Source of the DNA: Pseudomonas sp. Choline-02u-1
Lineage (GTDB): Bacteria > Pseudomonadota > Gammaproteobacteria > Pseudomonadales > Pseudomonadaceae
Assembly (NCBI RefSeq): GCF_002836515.1
Contig: NZ_PJBC01000004.1
Coordinates: 248,001-312,000, forward strand
DNA length: 64,000 nt
Direction of reading: 5' to 3'
A program made the translations under genes and the position numbers. The notes beneath the pieces are model-generated. The model was not told where the DNA came from and did no database searches. It saw only the letters and a program-made list of their open reading frames with translations. Below are positions 18,374 through 26,923 of the stretch, piece after piece (position 1 is the first letter of the stretch; each line of letters starts with the position of its first letter).

Positions 18374-20374
18374 TCAACGCACCAGATGCAGGAACTGCAT
18401 GTGCCGTTCGTACTGGTCGAGGATGTCGTTGATGATCTGCTCTTTGGTGTAGCCGACCAGATCGTAGTCCTGACTGCCCTCGCTCAAATGCACTTCGGCG
18501 CGGTAGTAGCGGCGGTTGTTGAGTTGTTTCGAACCCATGCCTCCGCGCGCGAACGATGGCGTGAAGTAGCCGCGCATCTGCACTTGATAGATGAATGGAT
18601 GTTGCTCGCCATGACCGATTTCCAGGCTGACGTTGTCATGCGCCGGATCCGGCTGGGTGACCACGTGCAGACCTTTTTCGACGAACACGGCGGTCACTTC
18701 CTCGATCGCCGGGCGCACCGTGCTTTCCATGAAGCGATACACCTCGTCGCGCGACGGGAAGTGCACGGCCTGACTCAGGCGCTGGCGCCAGCCGCCAGTG
18801 CCGCGCCGTGAACCGGACACCGGCGCCAGCGAATGCAGCTGCGCGATCTGCTTCTGCGATTCCAGATAGAACGCCTTGTGCAGGCCCCACATCATCAGCA
18901 GCAGAATCAACGAGAACGGCAACGACGTGAGGACAACCGCTGACTTGAGTGCATCGATGCTGCCGGAGAACAGCAGCGCACTGGTGATCAGTGCAGTCAT
19001 CGCGCCCCAGAACACCCGCAGCCATTTCGGCCCGTCTTCATCCGGGTTACCGCCCTTGGCCGACAGGGTCGAGAGCACGACGGTGCCGGAGTCCGCCGAG
19101 GTGACGAAGAACACGAAGCTGATGAACACCGTCACGGCGATGACGGTTTTGCTCCACGGATAGGTTTCCAGCAACAGATAAATGCTCATCGACGGATTGT
19201 CGATGGCCGACATGCCCAGTGCGCTCATGCCGTGATTGAGGACTTGATCGAGGGCGCTGTTACCGAAAATCGACATCCACGCCAGGGTGAAGCCGAGCGG
19301 AATCAACAGCACGCCGAAGACGAATTCACGAATGGTGCGACCACGGGAAATCCGTGCGATGAACAGGCCCACGAACGGCGACCATGCAATCCACCAGGCC
19401 CAGTAGAACACTGTCCAGCCACCCAGCCAGTCGCTCGGCTTGTCATAGGCGTAGAGGTCGAAACTCTTCATCGGCAGGGCGCCGAGGTAGTCGCCAACGT
19501 TCTGGATCAGCGTATTGAGCAGGTGCTGCGTGGGTCCGGCAAACAACACGAACAGCAGCAACCCGCAGGCCAGCAGCATGTTGATATCGGACATCACCCG
19601 CACGCCTTTATCGACGCCGGAGACGGCAACGATGATCGCCGCGCCCATCATCAGGGTGATCAGGCCGACCTGAATCCACTGGGTATGAGCGATACCGAAT
19701 AGATAGTCGAGACCGGAATTGAGGTGCAGCACGCCGAAGCCCATGTCGGCACCGAGGCCGAACACCGTGGCGATGATGCCGAAGCCATCGACCGCGTAGC
19801 CGATCGGGCCGTTGATGCGTTTGCCGATCAGCGGATACAGCGCCGAGCGTAGCGCCAGCGGCAGGTTGTGACGGTAAGCGAAATAGGCGAGCGCCATGCC
19901 GACGAAGGCGAACACGCCCCAGCCATGCAGACCCCAGTGCAGAAACAGAATCTGCATCGCTTGCCGCGCGGCATCAGCCGTGCCGGCCTCGCCCTGCGGC
20001 GGCTGCAGCATGTGCGTCAGCGGTTCGGAGACGCAGAAGAAGAACAGCGTGATGCTGATCCCGGCGGCGAACAGCATGCCGGCCCAGGACAGGTAACTGA
20101 ATTCGGGCTCGTCGTGGTCGGCACCGAGTTTTATCTTGCCGTAGCCGGATAAGGCGGTGACCACCACGAAGACCAGATACAGGGTCATCGCGAGCATGTA
20201 GTACCAGCCGACCGTATTGGCCGCCCAGTTTTGCGCTTCCAGCAACCAGGCGCCGGCCTGCTCGGGGATGGCGATGACGACAAGACCAAACAGCAAAATG
20301 ACCGTCGCGGCGAAGTAGAACACCGGCGGATTCATGCGCACCAGACCGCTGGCGGGGGGAGACGATGCACTCAT
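18374..20374 (-). CDS. betT: BCCT-family choline/betaine transporter
   Basis: Inner-membrane, proton- or sodium-coupled uptake of choline, the precursor of the osmoprotectant glycine betaine. The 666-residue length with about 12 membrane helices and a long cytoplasmic C-terminal domain (from about 505) is typical of BetT, in which the tail senses osmolarity. The BCCT signature is clear around residues 320-350 (FYWAWWIAWSPFVGLFIARIS), and FVTSADSGT lies further on. A large palindrome 91 bp upstream looks like a BetI operator, supporting choline-linked control. No bet enzyme gene is in this window. Confidence 0.92.
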   Translation of the reverse strand: MSASSPPASGLVRMNPPVFYFAATVILLFGLVVIAIPEQAGAWLLEAQNWAANTVGWYYMLAMTLYLVFVVVTALSGYGKIKLGADHDEPEFSYLSWAGMLFAAGISITLFFFCVSEPLTHMLQPPQGEAGTADAARQAMQILFLHWGLHGWGVFAFVGMALAYFAYRHNLPLALRSALYPLIGKRINGPIGYAVDGFGIIATVFGLGADMGFGVLHLNSGLDYLFGIAHTQWIQVGLITLMMGAAIIVAVSGVDKGVRVMSDINMLLACGLLLFVLFAGPTQHLLNTLIQNVGDYLGALPMKSFDLYAYDKPSDWLGGWTVFYWAWWIAWSPFVGLFIARISRGRTIREFVFGVLLIPLGFTLAWMSIFGNSALDQVLNHGMSALGMSAIDNPSMSIYLLLETYPWSKTVIAVTVFISFVFFVTSADSGTVVLSTLSAKGGNPDEDGPKWLRVFWGAMTALITSALLFSGSIDALKSAVVLTSLPFSLILLLMMWGLHKAFYLESQKQIAQLHSLAPVSGSRRGTGGWRQRLSQAVHFPSRDEVYRFMESTVRPAIEEVTAVFVEKGLHVVTQPDPAHDNVSLEIGHGEQHPFIYQVQMRGYFTPSFARGGMGSKQLNNRRYYRAEVHLSEGSQDYDLVGYTKEQIINDILDQYERHMQFLHLVR

Positions 20375-20465
20375 GAAACGTGCACCTCGAGGGGTTGAAA
20401 CGTGGCTGAAATGATCGGACTCAGCAAAGGCAAGCCTCCTGTTGTGAGCGGGCAGCGAACCACCG

Positions 20466-20495
20466 GTTTAACTTGAATGAACGTTCAAGTTAAAC
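20466..20495. promoter_or_regulatory. BetI-like operator upstream of betT
   Basis: A perfect 12-base dyad (GTTTAACTTGAA and its complement) with a six-base centre TGAACG contains the TTGAA...TTCAA core recognised by the TetR-family choline repressor BetI. It lies 91 bp upstream of the betT ATG, suited to repression relieved by choline or betaine aldehyde. The betI gene itself is not in the window. Confidence 0.75.
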
Positions 20496-20616
20496 ATGAA
20501 TGCGGTGGTAAGGACTAATCGCAGGGCTGGGCGGTAGGTTTCCTACAGCGCCCAAGGAGGGATATGACGCGGGTCTGAGGGGATTTGTTCAACAGCAAAA
20601 TGCCTGATGCCCGAAC

Positions 20617-20727
20617 CTGTAGGAGCTGCCGAAGGCTCGGGCCGCGTTCGGACGATCTTTTGATCTTGATGTTTAAAAGCAAAGATCAAAAGATTGCAGC
20701 CTCGTTTCACTCGTCAGCTCCTACAGG
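20617..20727. repeat. REP pair, family A, variant
   Basis: TGTAGGAGCTGCCGAAGG at the left and CAGCTCCTACAGG at the right. The inner part contains GATCTTTTGATCTTGA and its complement. The arms have diverged, so it is a decayed pair. Confidence 0.75.
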
Positions 20728-20742
20728 TCGCATGTTTGCAGG

Positions 20743-21669
20743 CTATTTTTGCGTCCCGTCATCATGCTGCAGATTCGCCTGGGTCAGATTCGCCCCCGCC
20801 GGCACGCTGCGCGTCAGCCACACGTTGCCGCCAATGGTCGATCCCTTGCCGATGGTGATCCGCCCCAGAATCGTCGCTCCGGCATAAATCACCACATCGT
20901 CTTCGACGATCGGGTGGCGCGGATGGCCCTTCTGCAATTGCCCGTCCTCATCGGCCGGGAACCGCTTGGCGCCCAACGTGACGGCCTGATAAATGCGCAC
21001 GCGCTCGCCAATGATCGCGGTTTCGCCAATTACTACGCCGGTGCCGTGATCGATAAAAAAACTGCGGCCGATCTGCGCGCCAGGGTGGATATCGATGCCC
21101 GTCGCCGAGTGGGCGATCTCCGCGCTTATCCGCGCCAGCAAAGGCAAACCGGCACGGTATAAATGGTGCGCCAAGCGGTGGTGAATCACCGCAAGAATGC
21201 CCGGATAGCACAGCAGCACCTCATCAACACTGCGCGCCGCCGGGTCGCCGTGGTAAGCCGCCAGCACATCGGTATCGAGCAGTGTGCGCAACCCCGGCAA
21301 GGCCAAGGCAAAATCCTGCACGATCCGAATGGCCCGAGCCTCGACTTCACTGTCATCCTGCGCGCTGTGTCGAGCGACGTAACGCAGCTCCAGGCGCGTC
21401 TGTGCCAACAAAGCATTCAGCGCAACATCGAGCGTGTGCCCGACGTAGAAATCTTCACTTTCTTCACGTAGATCAACTGGCCCCAAACGCATCGGGAACA
21501 GCGCGCCGCACAACGCCTCAAGGATTTGCGCCATCGCCGCCCGGGACGGCAATTCGCGGCCACCCTGCTCTCCTGAAGCCCGACCATTCTGTGCACGCCA
21601 CTGATCCCGTGCGCTACGCAGTTGGCTGACGACGGTCTGCAATTGCCAATGGCTGGAACGCTCGCTCAC
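20743..21669 (-). CDS. Serine O-acetyltransferase (EpsC/CysE type)
   Basis: Forms O-acetylserine from serine and acetyl-CoA, the carbon acceptor for sulfide in cysteine synthesis. The protein is 308 residues: a helical N-terminal region, then a left-handed beta-helix of hexapeptide repeats at about 190-295 ([26 protein letters not shown] ... [16 protein letters not shown]). HGTGVVIGE carries the catalytic His. The length fits the longer EpsC branch rather than the 273-residue E. coli CysE. It is divergent from dcyD across 190 bp. The neighbourhood links it to cysteine supply under sulfur limitation. Confidence 0.9.
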   Translation of the reverse strand: MSERSSHWQLQTVVSQLRSARDQWRAQNGRASGEQGGRELPSRAAMAQILEALCGALFPMRLGPVDLREESEDFYVGHTLDVALNALLAQTRLELRYVARHSAQDDSEVEARAIRIVQDFALALPGLRTLLDTDVLAAYHGDPAARSVDEVLLCYPGILAVIHHRLAHHLYRAGLPLLARISAEIAHSATGIDIHPGAQIGRSFFIDHGTGVVIGETAIIGERVRIYQAVTLGAKRFPADEDGQLQKGHPRHPIVEDDVVIYAGATILGRITIGKGSTIGGNVWLTRSVPAGANLTQANLQHDDGTQK

Positions 21670-21859
21670 GGTAAAGACTCCTCACGGGCGGCCGGACTGT
21701 CTGGCCGCGTCAACGGCGCCTACTTTACGGCATGCCCTGGCCGACGAATTAAGAACCGATAGTGCTGGCCTCAGTCCATTTGGCTATAAGCGATTGGCGG
21801 TTGCCCGGGTAAAAACGCGTGCCTATAGTCCTCTCATTCTTTTGCGCCAGTACAGACTC

Positions 21860-22852
21860 ATGATCAAACAACAGCTGCAACGCTTTACCCGTCTCGACCT
21901 GCTGAGCCATCCCACGCCACTGGAAAAACTCGAACGCTTGTCCGCCTGGCTCGGCCGCGAGGTGTACATCAAGCGCGATGACCTGACGCCGCTGGCCATG
22001 GGCGGCAACAAGCTGCGCAAACTCGAATACCTTGCCGCTGATGCGCTCGCGCAGGGCGCCGACACGTTGATTACCGCCGGTGCGCTGCAATCGAACCACG
22101 TTCGTCAGACCGCTGCGCTGGCCGCCAGGCTCGGTCTCGGTTGTGTGGCGCTGCTGGAAAACCCGCTGGGCACGGACGACGGCAATTACACCGGTAACGG
22201 CAACCGGCTGCTGCTCGATCTGTTCGATACCAGGGTCGAGATGGTCGACAACCTCGACAATGCCGACGAACAACTGGCCGCCCTCGCCGCGCGTTTGCGC
22301 AGCAACGGCAAGAAGCCGTATCTGGTGCCGATTGGCGGCTCCAATGCGCTCGGTGCTTTGGGTTATGTGCGCGCCGGGCTGGAGTTGGCTGAGCAGATCA
22401 AGGACAGTGGCCTCGATTTCGCCGCAGTCGTGCTGGCGTCTGGCAGTGCCGGGACTCACAGTGGTCTGGCGCTGGCGCTGAGTGAGGCGCTGCCGCAACT
22501 GCCTGTGATTGGCGTCACGGTTTCGCGCAGTGAAGAAGATCAGCGGCCGAAGGTGCAGGGTTTGGCCGAGCGCACGGCAGAGCTGCTTGGCGTCGAGGTG
22601 CCGGGCAACTTCAAGGTCGAGCTGTGGGATGAATATTTCGGCCCGCGTTATGGCGAACCGAATGCCGGCACACTGGCGGCGGTGAAACTGTTGGCGGGTC
22701 AGGAAGGTCTCTTGCTTGACCCGGTCTACACCGGCAAGGCGATGGCCGGTCTGCTCGACGGCATTGGCCGGCAGCGCTTCGATAACGGCCCGATCATCTT
22801 CCTGCACACCGGTGGCGCGCCGGCGTTGTTTGCTTACAAGGATTTCCTGTAA
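21860..22852 (+). CDS. dcyD: D-cysteine desulfhydrase
   Basis: PLP enzyme that splits D-cysteine into pyruvate, ammonia and sulfide. The 330-residue protein belongs to the ACC-deaminase fold; the PLP lysine is K51 in [11 protein letters not shown]. Two discriminating positions favour desulfhydrase over ACC deaminase: Thr in DPVYTGKAM (Glu in deaminases) and Thr in HTGGAPALF (Leu in deaminases). The ATG at 21860 is chosen over an upstream frame start. The cystine transporter operon follows, a pairing also seen in enterobacteria. Confidence 0.93.
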   Translation: MIKQQLQRFTRLDLLSHPTPLEKLERLSAWLGREVYIKRDDLTPLAMGGNKLRKLEYLAADALAQGADTLITAGALQSNHVRQTAALAARLGLGCVALLENPLGTDDGNYTGNGNRLLLDLFDTRVEMVDNLDNADEQLAALAARLRSNGKKPYLVPIGGSNALGALGYVRAGLELAEQIKDSGLDFAAVVLASGSAGTHSGLALALSEALPQLPVIGVTVSRSEEDQRPKVQGLAERTAELLGVEVPGNFKVELWDEYFGPRYGEPNAGTLAAVKLLAGQEGLLLDPVYTGKAMAGLLDGIGRQRFDNGPIIFLHTGGAPALFAYKDFL

Positions 22853-22854
22853 CT

Positions 22855-22964
22855 GATCGTTCCCACGCTCCGCGTGGGAATGCAGCCCGGGACGCTCTGC
22901 ATCCCTTCCAGAGCTGGAACGTGGCGTGCCTTGAAGCATTCCCACGCCGATCGGGGGAACGATC
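22855..22964. repeat. REPIN, family B
   Basis: GATCGTTCCCACGCTCCGCG starts the element, and a degraded inverted copy (CCCACGCCGATCGGGGGAACGATC) ends it, immediately after the dcyD stop. The right arm carries mismatches. Confidence 0.8.
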
Positions 22965-22989
22965 CTTATGCAAGAAAGGAATAACAGTT

Positions 22990-23018
22990 TTGATATTGAG
23001 TATTTTCAAGTCTATAAA
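22990..23018 (+). promoter_or_regulatory. Sigma-70 promoter of the cystine transporter operon
   Basis: TTGATA (22990-22995) and TATAAA (23013-23018) are separated by exactly 17 bp, a strong match to the housekeeping consensus. It would give a leader of about 135 bases before tcyJ, containing a stem-loop at 23031-23060. Confidence 0.7.
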
Positions 23019-23030
23019 CGACATCATATA

Positions 23031-23060
23031 GTCTCGCCGCAGGCGAATTTCGGGCGAGAC
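23031..23060 (+). other. Stem-loop in the tcyJ leader
   Basis: GTCTCGCC and GGCGAGAC form a perfect eight-base stem with a 14-base loop just downstream of the predicted transcription start. There is no T tract, so it is not a terminator. It may stabilise the mRNA or be part of a regulatory leader. Confidence 0.5.
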
Positions 23061-23158
23061 GCATAAGCTGCTTTAAGGCAGGATAGCGCTGTCGTTCAAA
23101 TCACCCATTTGCCTACATTTCCTTAAGCGTCTTCCATAAGAAAACACAGGGGCTTGTC

Positions 23159-23959
23159 ATGAATTTTTCCGCACTACGTCGCACTCTGCTGGTCGGTTCG
23201 CTGGGTCTGGCCCTGAGCGCCGGCCTGATCGGTCAGGCAGTGGCCGGCGAGCAGCTGCAACAGATCAAGGACAAAGGCGTTCTCAACGTCGGCCTGGAAG
23301 GCACTTATCCACCGTTCAGTTTCGTTGACGAGAACGGCAAGCTGTCCGGTTTCGAAGTCGAGCTGTCCGAAGCGCTGGCGCAAAAACTCGGGGTCAAGAC
23401 CAAGATCCAGCCAACCAAATGGGACGGCATCCTCGCCGCGCTGGAGTCCAAGCGTCTGGACTTGGTGGTCAACCAGGTCACCATCTCCGACGAGCGCAAG
23501 AAGAAGTATGACTTCTCCGAACCGTACACCGTCTCCGGCATTCAGGCTCTCGTGCTGAAAAGCAAAGAGTCGGCCCTGAACATCAAGACCGCCGCCGACC
23601 TGTCCGGCAAGAAGGTCGGTGTAGGCCTGGGCACCAACTACGAACAATGGGTTCGCGCCAACGTGCCGGGTGCAGACGTGCGTACATACGACGATGATCC
23701 GACCAAGTTCGCCGACCTCAACAACGGCCGTATCGACGCCATCCTTATCGATCGTCTGGCCGCACTTGAGTACGCCAAGAAAGCGCCAAAAACTGTCGCT
23801 GCCGGTGAAGCTTTCTCCCGTCAGGAGTCCGGCATCGCCCTGCGCAAAGGCGAGCCTGAATTGCTGGCTGCGGTGAACAAGGCACTCGACGAACTGCGTG
23901 CTGACGGTACCCTTGAAAAACTGTCGAAGAAATACTTCAACGCAGACGTCACTAAATAA
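23159..23959 (+). CDS. tcyJ: Cystine ABC transporter, periplasmic binding protein
   Basis: Family-3 solute-binding protein of 266 residues, orthologous to enterobacterial FliY/TcyJ, which binds L-cystine and related sulfur amino acids. A Sec signal peptide ends near AVAG (residue 30); the mature part begins EQLQQIKDKGVLNVGLEGTYPPFSFVDENGKL. Ligand-site residues of the family are seen in the segments WDGILAALESKRLDLVVNQV and FSEPYTVSG. It is first in the operon, and its TAA overlaps the permease ATG (TAATG). Confidence 0.92.
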   Translation: MNFSALRRTLLVGSLGLALSAGLIGQAVAGEQLQQIKDKGVLNVGLEGTYPPFSFVDENGKLSGFEVELSEALAQKLGVKTKIQPTKWDGILAALESKRLDLVVNQVTISDERKKKYDFSEPYTVSGIQALVLKSKESALNIKTAADLSGKKVGVGLGTNYEQWVRANVPGADVRTYDDDPTKFADLNNGRIDAILIDRLAALEYAKKAPKTVAAGEAFSRQESGIALRKGEPELLAAVNKALDELRADGTLEKLSKKYFNADVTK

Positions 23960-24681
23960 TGGAAGCTGGTTTTCAATTCGGATTCGGACTGGACTTCCCA
24001 CAGTTGAGCCAGCAGATCGCCGAAACCACAGCCCTGCTCGTGAACTCCGCGCCCTTTCTGCTAAAGGGCGCGTATTTCACAGTCGTTCTCAGCCTCGGCG
24101 GTATGTTTTTCGGATTGGCGCTGGGCTTCGCTCTGGCGCTGATGCGCCTGTCGCGGTTCAAGCTGCTGAGTTGGCTAGCTCGCGTTTATGTGTCGTTCTT
24201 TCGCGGCACGCCGCTGCTGGTGCAACTGTTCGTCATTTATTACGGCTTGCCGCAACTGGGCATGGAGCTTGATCCCTTGCCGGCAGCGCTGATCGGCTTT
24301 TCGCTGAACATGGCCGCCTACGCCTGTGAAATCCTGCGAGCTGCGATCGGTTCGATCGAACGCGGTCAATGGGAAGCCGCTGCGAGTATCGGCATGACCC
24401 GCGCGCAGACCCTGCGCCGGGCCATCCTGCCGCAAGCGATGCGCACGGCGTTGCCGCCGCTGGGCAACAGCTTTATTTCGCTGGTCAAGGACACGGCGCT
24501 GGCCGCGACCATTCAGGTGCCGGAGCTGTTCCGTCAGGCTCAGCTGATCACCGCCCGGACTTTCGAAGTCTTCACCATGTATCTTGCCGCCGCACTGATC
24601 TACTGGATTCTGGCCACGGTGCTTTCGCACTTCCAGAACAAGTTGGAAGAGCGTGTCAATCGGCATGACCAGGAGTCCTGA
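23959..24681 (+). CDS. tcyL: Cystine ABC transporter, permease
   Basis: Inner-membrane HisM-type permease of 240 residues, with hydrophobic segments around 30-60, 70-110 and 195-220. The EAA loop is [32 protein letters not shown]. The translational start overlaps the tcyJ stop by one base. It works with TcyJ and TcyN. Confidence 0.92.
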   Translation: MEAGFQFGFGLDFPQLSQQIAETTALLVNSAPFLLKGAYFTVVLSLGGMFFGLALGFALALMRLSRFKLLSWLARVYVSFFRGTPLLVQLFVIYYGLPQLGMELDPLPAALIGFSLNMAAYACEILRAAIGSIERGQWEAAASIGMTRAQTLRRAILPQAMRTALPPLGNSFISLVKDTALAATIQVPELFRQAQLITARTFEVFTMYLAAALIYWILATVLSHFQNKLEERVNRHDQES

Positions 24682-24685
24682 TCCG

Positions 24686-25435
24686 ATGATTGTCGTGGAA
24701 AAACTGACCAAGCAATTCAAGGGTCAGGTCGTGCTCAATGGCATCGACCTTGAGGTAAAGGAGGGCGAAGTCGTCGCGATCATCGGCCCCAGTGGCTCGG
24801 GAAAAACGACGTTCCTGCGCTGCCTGAATTTCCTTGAAGAACCCACCAGCGGCCGGATCAAGGTCGGCGATATCGAAATCGATACCCGCCGCCCGCTGAA
24901 CCAGCAGCAGGGTCTGGTGCGCAACTTGCGCCAACACGTCGGCTTCGTGTTCCAGAACTTCAATCTGTTCCCCCATCGCACCGCCCTGGAAAACGTCATA
25001 GAAGGCCCGATCGTGGTCAAGAAGATGCCTCGCGATCAAGCGATTGCCCTGGGCAAAAAGCTGCTGACCAAAGTCGGCCTGGCGGGCAAGGAAGACGCTT
25101 ATCCGCGTCGTCTCTCCGGTGGGCAGCAACAGCGCGTGGCGATTGCCCGGGCGCTGGCGATGGAGCCGGAAGTGATTCTGTTCGACGAGCCGACCTCGGC
25201 ACTCGACCCGGAACTGGTCGGCGAAGTGCTGGCGACCATTCGCGGTCTTGCCGAAGAAAATCGCACCATGGTGATTGTCACTCACGAGATGGGCTTTGCC
25301 CGTGACGTGGCCAATCGCGTGGTGTTTTTCGACAAGGGCGTCATTGTCGAGCAAGGTGAAGCAAAAGCACTTTTTGCCAATCCGAAAGAAGAACGCACTC
25401 AACAGTTTCTTAGCAAGTTTCTCAACCACGCCTGA
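24686..25435 (+). CDS. tcyN: Cystine ABC transporter, ATP-binding protein
   Basis: ATPase of the cystine importer. The ATG at 24686 ([11 protein letters not shown]) has AGGAG ten bases upstream and gives 249 residues, matching the 250 of E. coli YecC; starts at 24653 and 24665 overlap the permease. Walker A is GPSGSGKTT (34-42), the signature is LSGGQQQR, Walker B is VILFDEP and the switch is VTHEMG. It ends the operon; an eight-base hairpin lies 24 bases beyond. Confidence 0.92.
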   Translation: MIVVEKLTKQFKGQVVLNGIDLEVKEGEVVAIIGPSGSGKTTFLRCLNFLEEPTSGRIKVGDIEIDTRRPLNQQQGLVRNLRQHVGFVFQNFNLFPHRTALENVIEGPIVVKKMPRDQAIALGKKLLTKVGLAGKEDAYPRRLSGGQQQRVAIARALAMEPEVILFDEPTSALDPELVGEVLATIRGLAEENRTMVIVTHEMGFARDVANRVVFFDKGVIVEQGEAKALFANPKEERTQQFLSKFLNHA

Positions 25436-25458
25436 GAACTACCGGTGCAATCCTGGCC

Positions 25459-25478
25459 AACTTCCACGGATGGAAGTT
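25459..25478 (+). terminator. Hairpin after tcyN
   Basis: AACTTCCA-CGGA-TGGAAGTT is a perfect eight-base stem with a tetraloop, 24 bases after the stop. The T run that follows is poor (GCCTTTCTCC), so it is a weak or factor-assisted terminator. Confidence 0.5.
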
Positions 25479-25897
25479 ACGCCTTTCTCCTATTACTCGA
25501 ATCGTTTGAACATTTGTTACTCAGTGCGCGGATATACATTGCGCAATGGTTCCACTCATCCATGAACGCTCACACATCCACACACGCTTGCCCAAGTTCA
25601 AACCCTTAAAAAATGCGGCCGAATCGGCGTTTTCCTGTAGCCCTCTTTACTACTGCGCCTAGGCTTAATACCTCAGTGACGTAGGAACTTTCTGATTAAC
25701 CTGTAATTCACAGATTAACTAATCCCTTCTATTGACACCCCTCTCCGCAGACTTTTATCTAGTCGGCAACCGGCGCTACTTAGTTCAAACAATCCGCACT
25801 AATGCTGAGTAAATACTGGTCCTTTTATTGCCAGTTGATTCGCGCCTTTTGTTTTCCAGAAACGGATTTCGCTGCGAGACTTCAAGGAGAGAAACCG
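25479..25897. other. AT-rich intergenic region
   Basis: About 420 bp without a convincing gene, separating the cystine operon from the tandem-domain protein. It is visibly AT-richer than its flanks. TTGACA at 25732-25737 with TTATCT 17 bp later (25755-25760) could be a promoter for the next gene. No RNA gene is recognised. Confidence 0.45.
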
Positions 25898-26662
25898 ATG
25901 ACCCGCATTTCGCACACCCCCGAACTTGCAGCGCCAACGCTGGTATGCGCACAAAAAACCGGCATCAACCTGGCGACAGCGGCCCACCTGCTGATCGATG
26001 TGTCGCCCTATCCCGACATGGACGTTGGCGACCTGATCGAACTGTTCTGGAACAAATGTTATGTCGCGTCAAAAGTCCTGAGCGCGGCCGATGTGGGCGA
26101 CTCGGTCAGCCTGCGCGTACCGGAGAGTTTCATCACTAACGGCACCGCGCGCATTCACTACCGGGTGATGCAGGTCGGCCAGGGCCCGGCGTTGTCGGCC
26201 GCGACCCGGGTGCAGGTCAAACTCGATTGCCCGGGTGGTCAGCCCACAGCGCAATGCGAAGACGAAAACCAGCGACTGGCGCCCGTGGTCATCCCCGAAG
26301 CGATCCGCCGTCAGGGCGTGAACCCCAGCCAGATCAAACGCGGCGTACCGCTGACCATCGAGCCTTATCTGAACATGGCCGAAGACGACGCCATCACGTT
26401 GCGCTGGGGCGATACACGCATGGACCTGGCGCCGATTACGGCCGCCGATGTCGGGCTGCCGATTCAGGTCTGGGTGCCACCGGCGGTGATTGTCGAAGCA
26501 GGCGAAGACCTGCGGCTGGATGTGACGTACTGCATCCTCGATCGGGTCGGCAACAATTCACGCTGGGCGCCGCCGCGTACGTTGAAAATCGGTTGTGTGA
26601 ATTCATATGTGAAAGTCCCATTGAAGCCCGAATTCAAGGCCGCCGAAACGCGCGCCAAATGA
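25898..26662 (+). CDS. Hypothetical protein with two tandem beta-rich domains
   Basis: I do not recognise the family. The ATG at 25898 has AAGGAG upstream and gives 254 residues; an upstream frame from 25802 has no ribosome site. Two halves align by eye. The first (about 38-108) has GDLIELFWNKCYVASKVLSA, ADVGDSVSLRVPESFI and RIHYRV. The second (about 152-230) has DDAITLRWGDTRMDLAPIT, ADVGLPIQVWVPPAVI and RLDVTY. This suggests a duplicated immunoglobulin-like beta domain. There is no signal peptide or membrane segment, so it is probably cytoplasmic unless exported by another route. A hairpin terminator lies about 150 bp downstream. Confidence 0.75.
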   Translation: MTRISHTPELAAPTLVCAQKTGINLATAAHLLIDVSPYPDMDVGDLIELFWNKCYVASKVLSAADVGDSVSLRVPESFITNGTARIHYRVMQVGQGPALSAATRVQVKLDCPGGQPTAQCEDENQRLAPVVIPEAIRRQGVNPSQIKRGVPLTIEPYLNMAEDDAITLRWGDTRMDLAPITAADVGLPIQVWVPPAVIVEAGEDLRLDVTYCILDRVGNNSRWAPPRTLKIGCVNSYVKVPLKPEFKAAETRAK

Positions 26663-26813
26663 GTTCCGGTCGGGGTGAGAGGCACGTCCTCTCACTTGCA
26701 CACGATGACCAGCCCGAACATCCCGCCTTCTATACATATTCCTAAAAGTTAGTTTATTTAATTTTTATACGCGCTTAGGGTATATGCACCGGACCACCGG
26801 ACATTCTTTCATT

Positions 26814-26836
26814 CGTCGCGCTTCGCGACGTTTTTC
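26814..26836 (+). terminator. Intrinsic terminator or attenuator ahead of sfnB
   Basis: CGTCGCG-CTT-CGCGACG is followed by TTTTTC: a strong GC stem, tight loop and U tract. It can end the upstream transcript. It also lies just 18 bp before the leader ORF of the sulfur operon, so attenuation is possible if a promoter is upstream of it. Confidence 0.75.
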
Positions 26837-26854
26837 TTGAAATGTGAGGTAGGT

Positions 26855-26923
26855 ATGGTCCGGAACACAATCACCCCAGTGCAGATCGCCAGGGCATTGC
26901 GTGCAGCCAGGGAGCGGCACTGA
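26855..26923 (+). CDS. 22-residue leader ORF coupled to sfnB
   Basis: A short frame reads MVRNTITPVQ, continues with IARALRAARE and ends in Arg-His before a TGA. GAGGT lies a few bases before its ATG, and its TGA overlaps the ATG of the first sfnB gene (TGATG). Strong ribosome site, basic amphipathic helix and stop-start overlap argue that it is translated and couples translation into sfnB; by contrast sfnB lacks a better ribosome site than the GGGAGCGG inside this ORF. Its function is unknown: it could be a leader peptide or a small protein. It is too short for the usual ORF cutoffs. Confidence 0.55.
   Translation: MVRNTITPVQIARALRAARERH

Larger units (their letters stand above)
20375..20742. 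other. Upstream region of betT up to the end of cysE
   Basis: These 368 bp hold the betT promoter region with a BetI-like operator, then a family-A REP pair. Nothing else is recognisable. The betT start has GAGGTGCACGTTTC upstream on the minus strand. Confidence 0.6.

Noticed and set aside
21860..22852. ACC deaminase as the identity of the PLP enzyme
   Set aside because: The Glu and Leu that mark ACC deaminases are both Thr here (DPVYTGK, HTGGAPA), which marks D-cysteine desulfhydrase.
25802..25897. N-terminal extension of the tandem-domain protein from an upstream ATG
   Set aside because: No ribosome site precedes 25802, while AAGGAG precedes the ATG at 25898.
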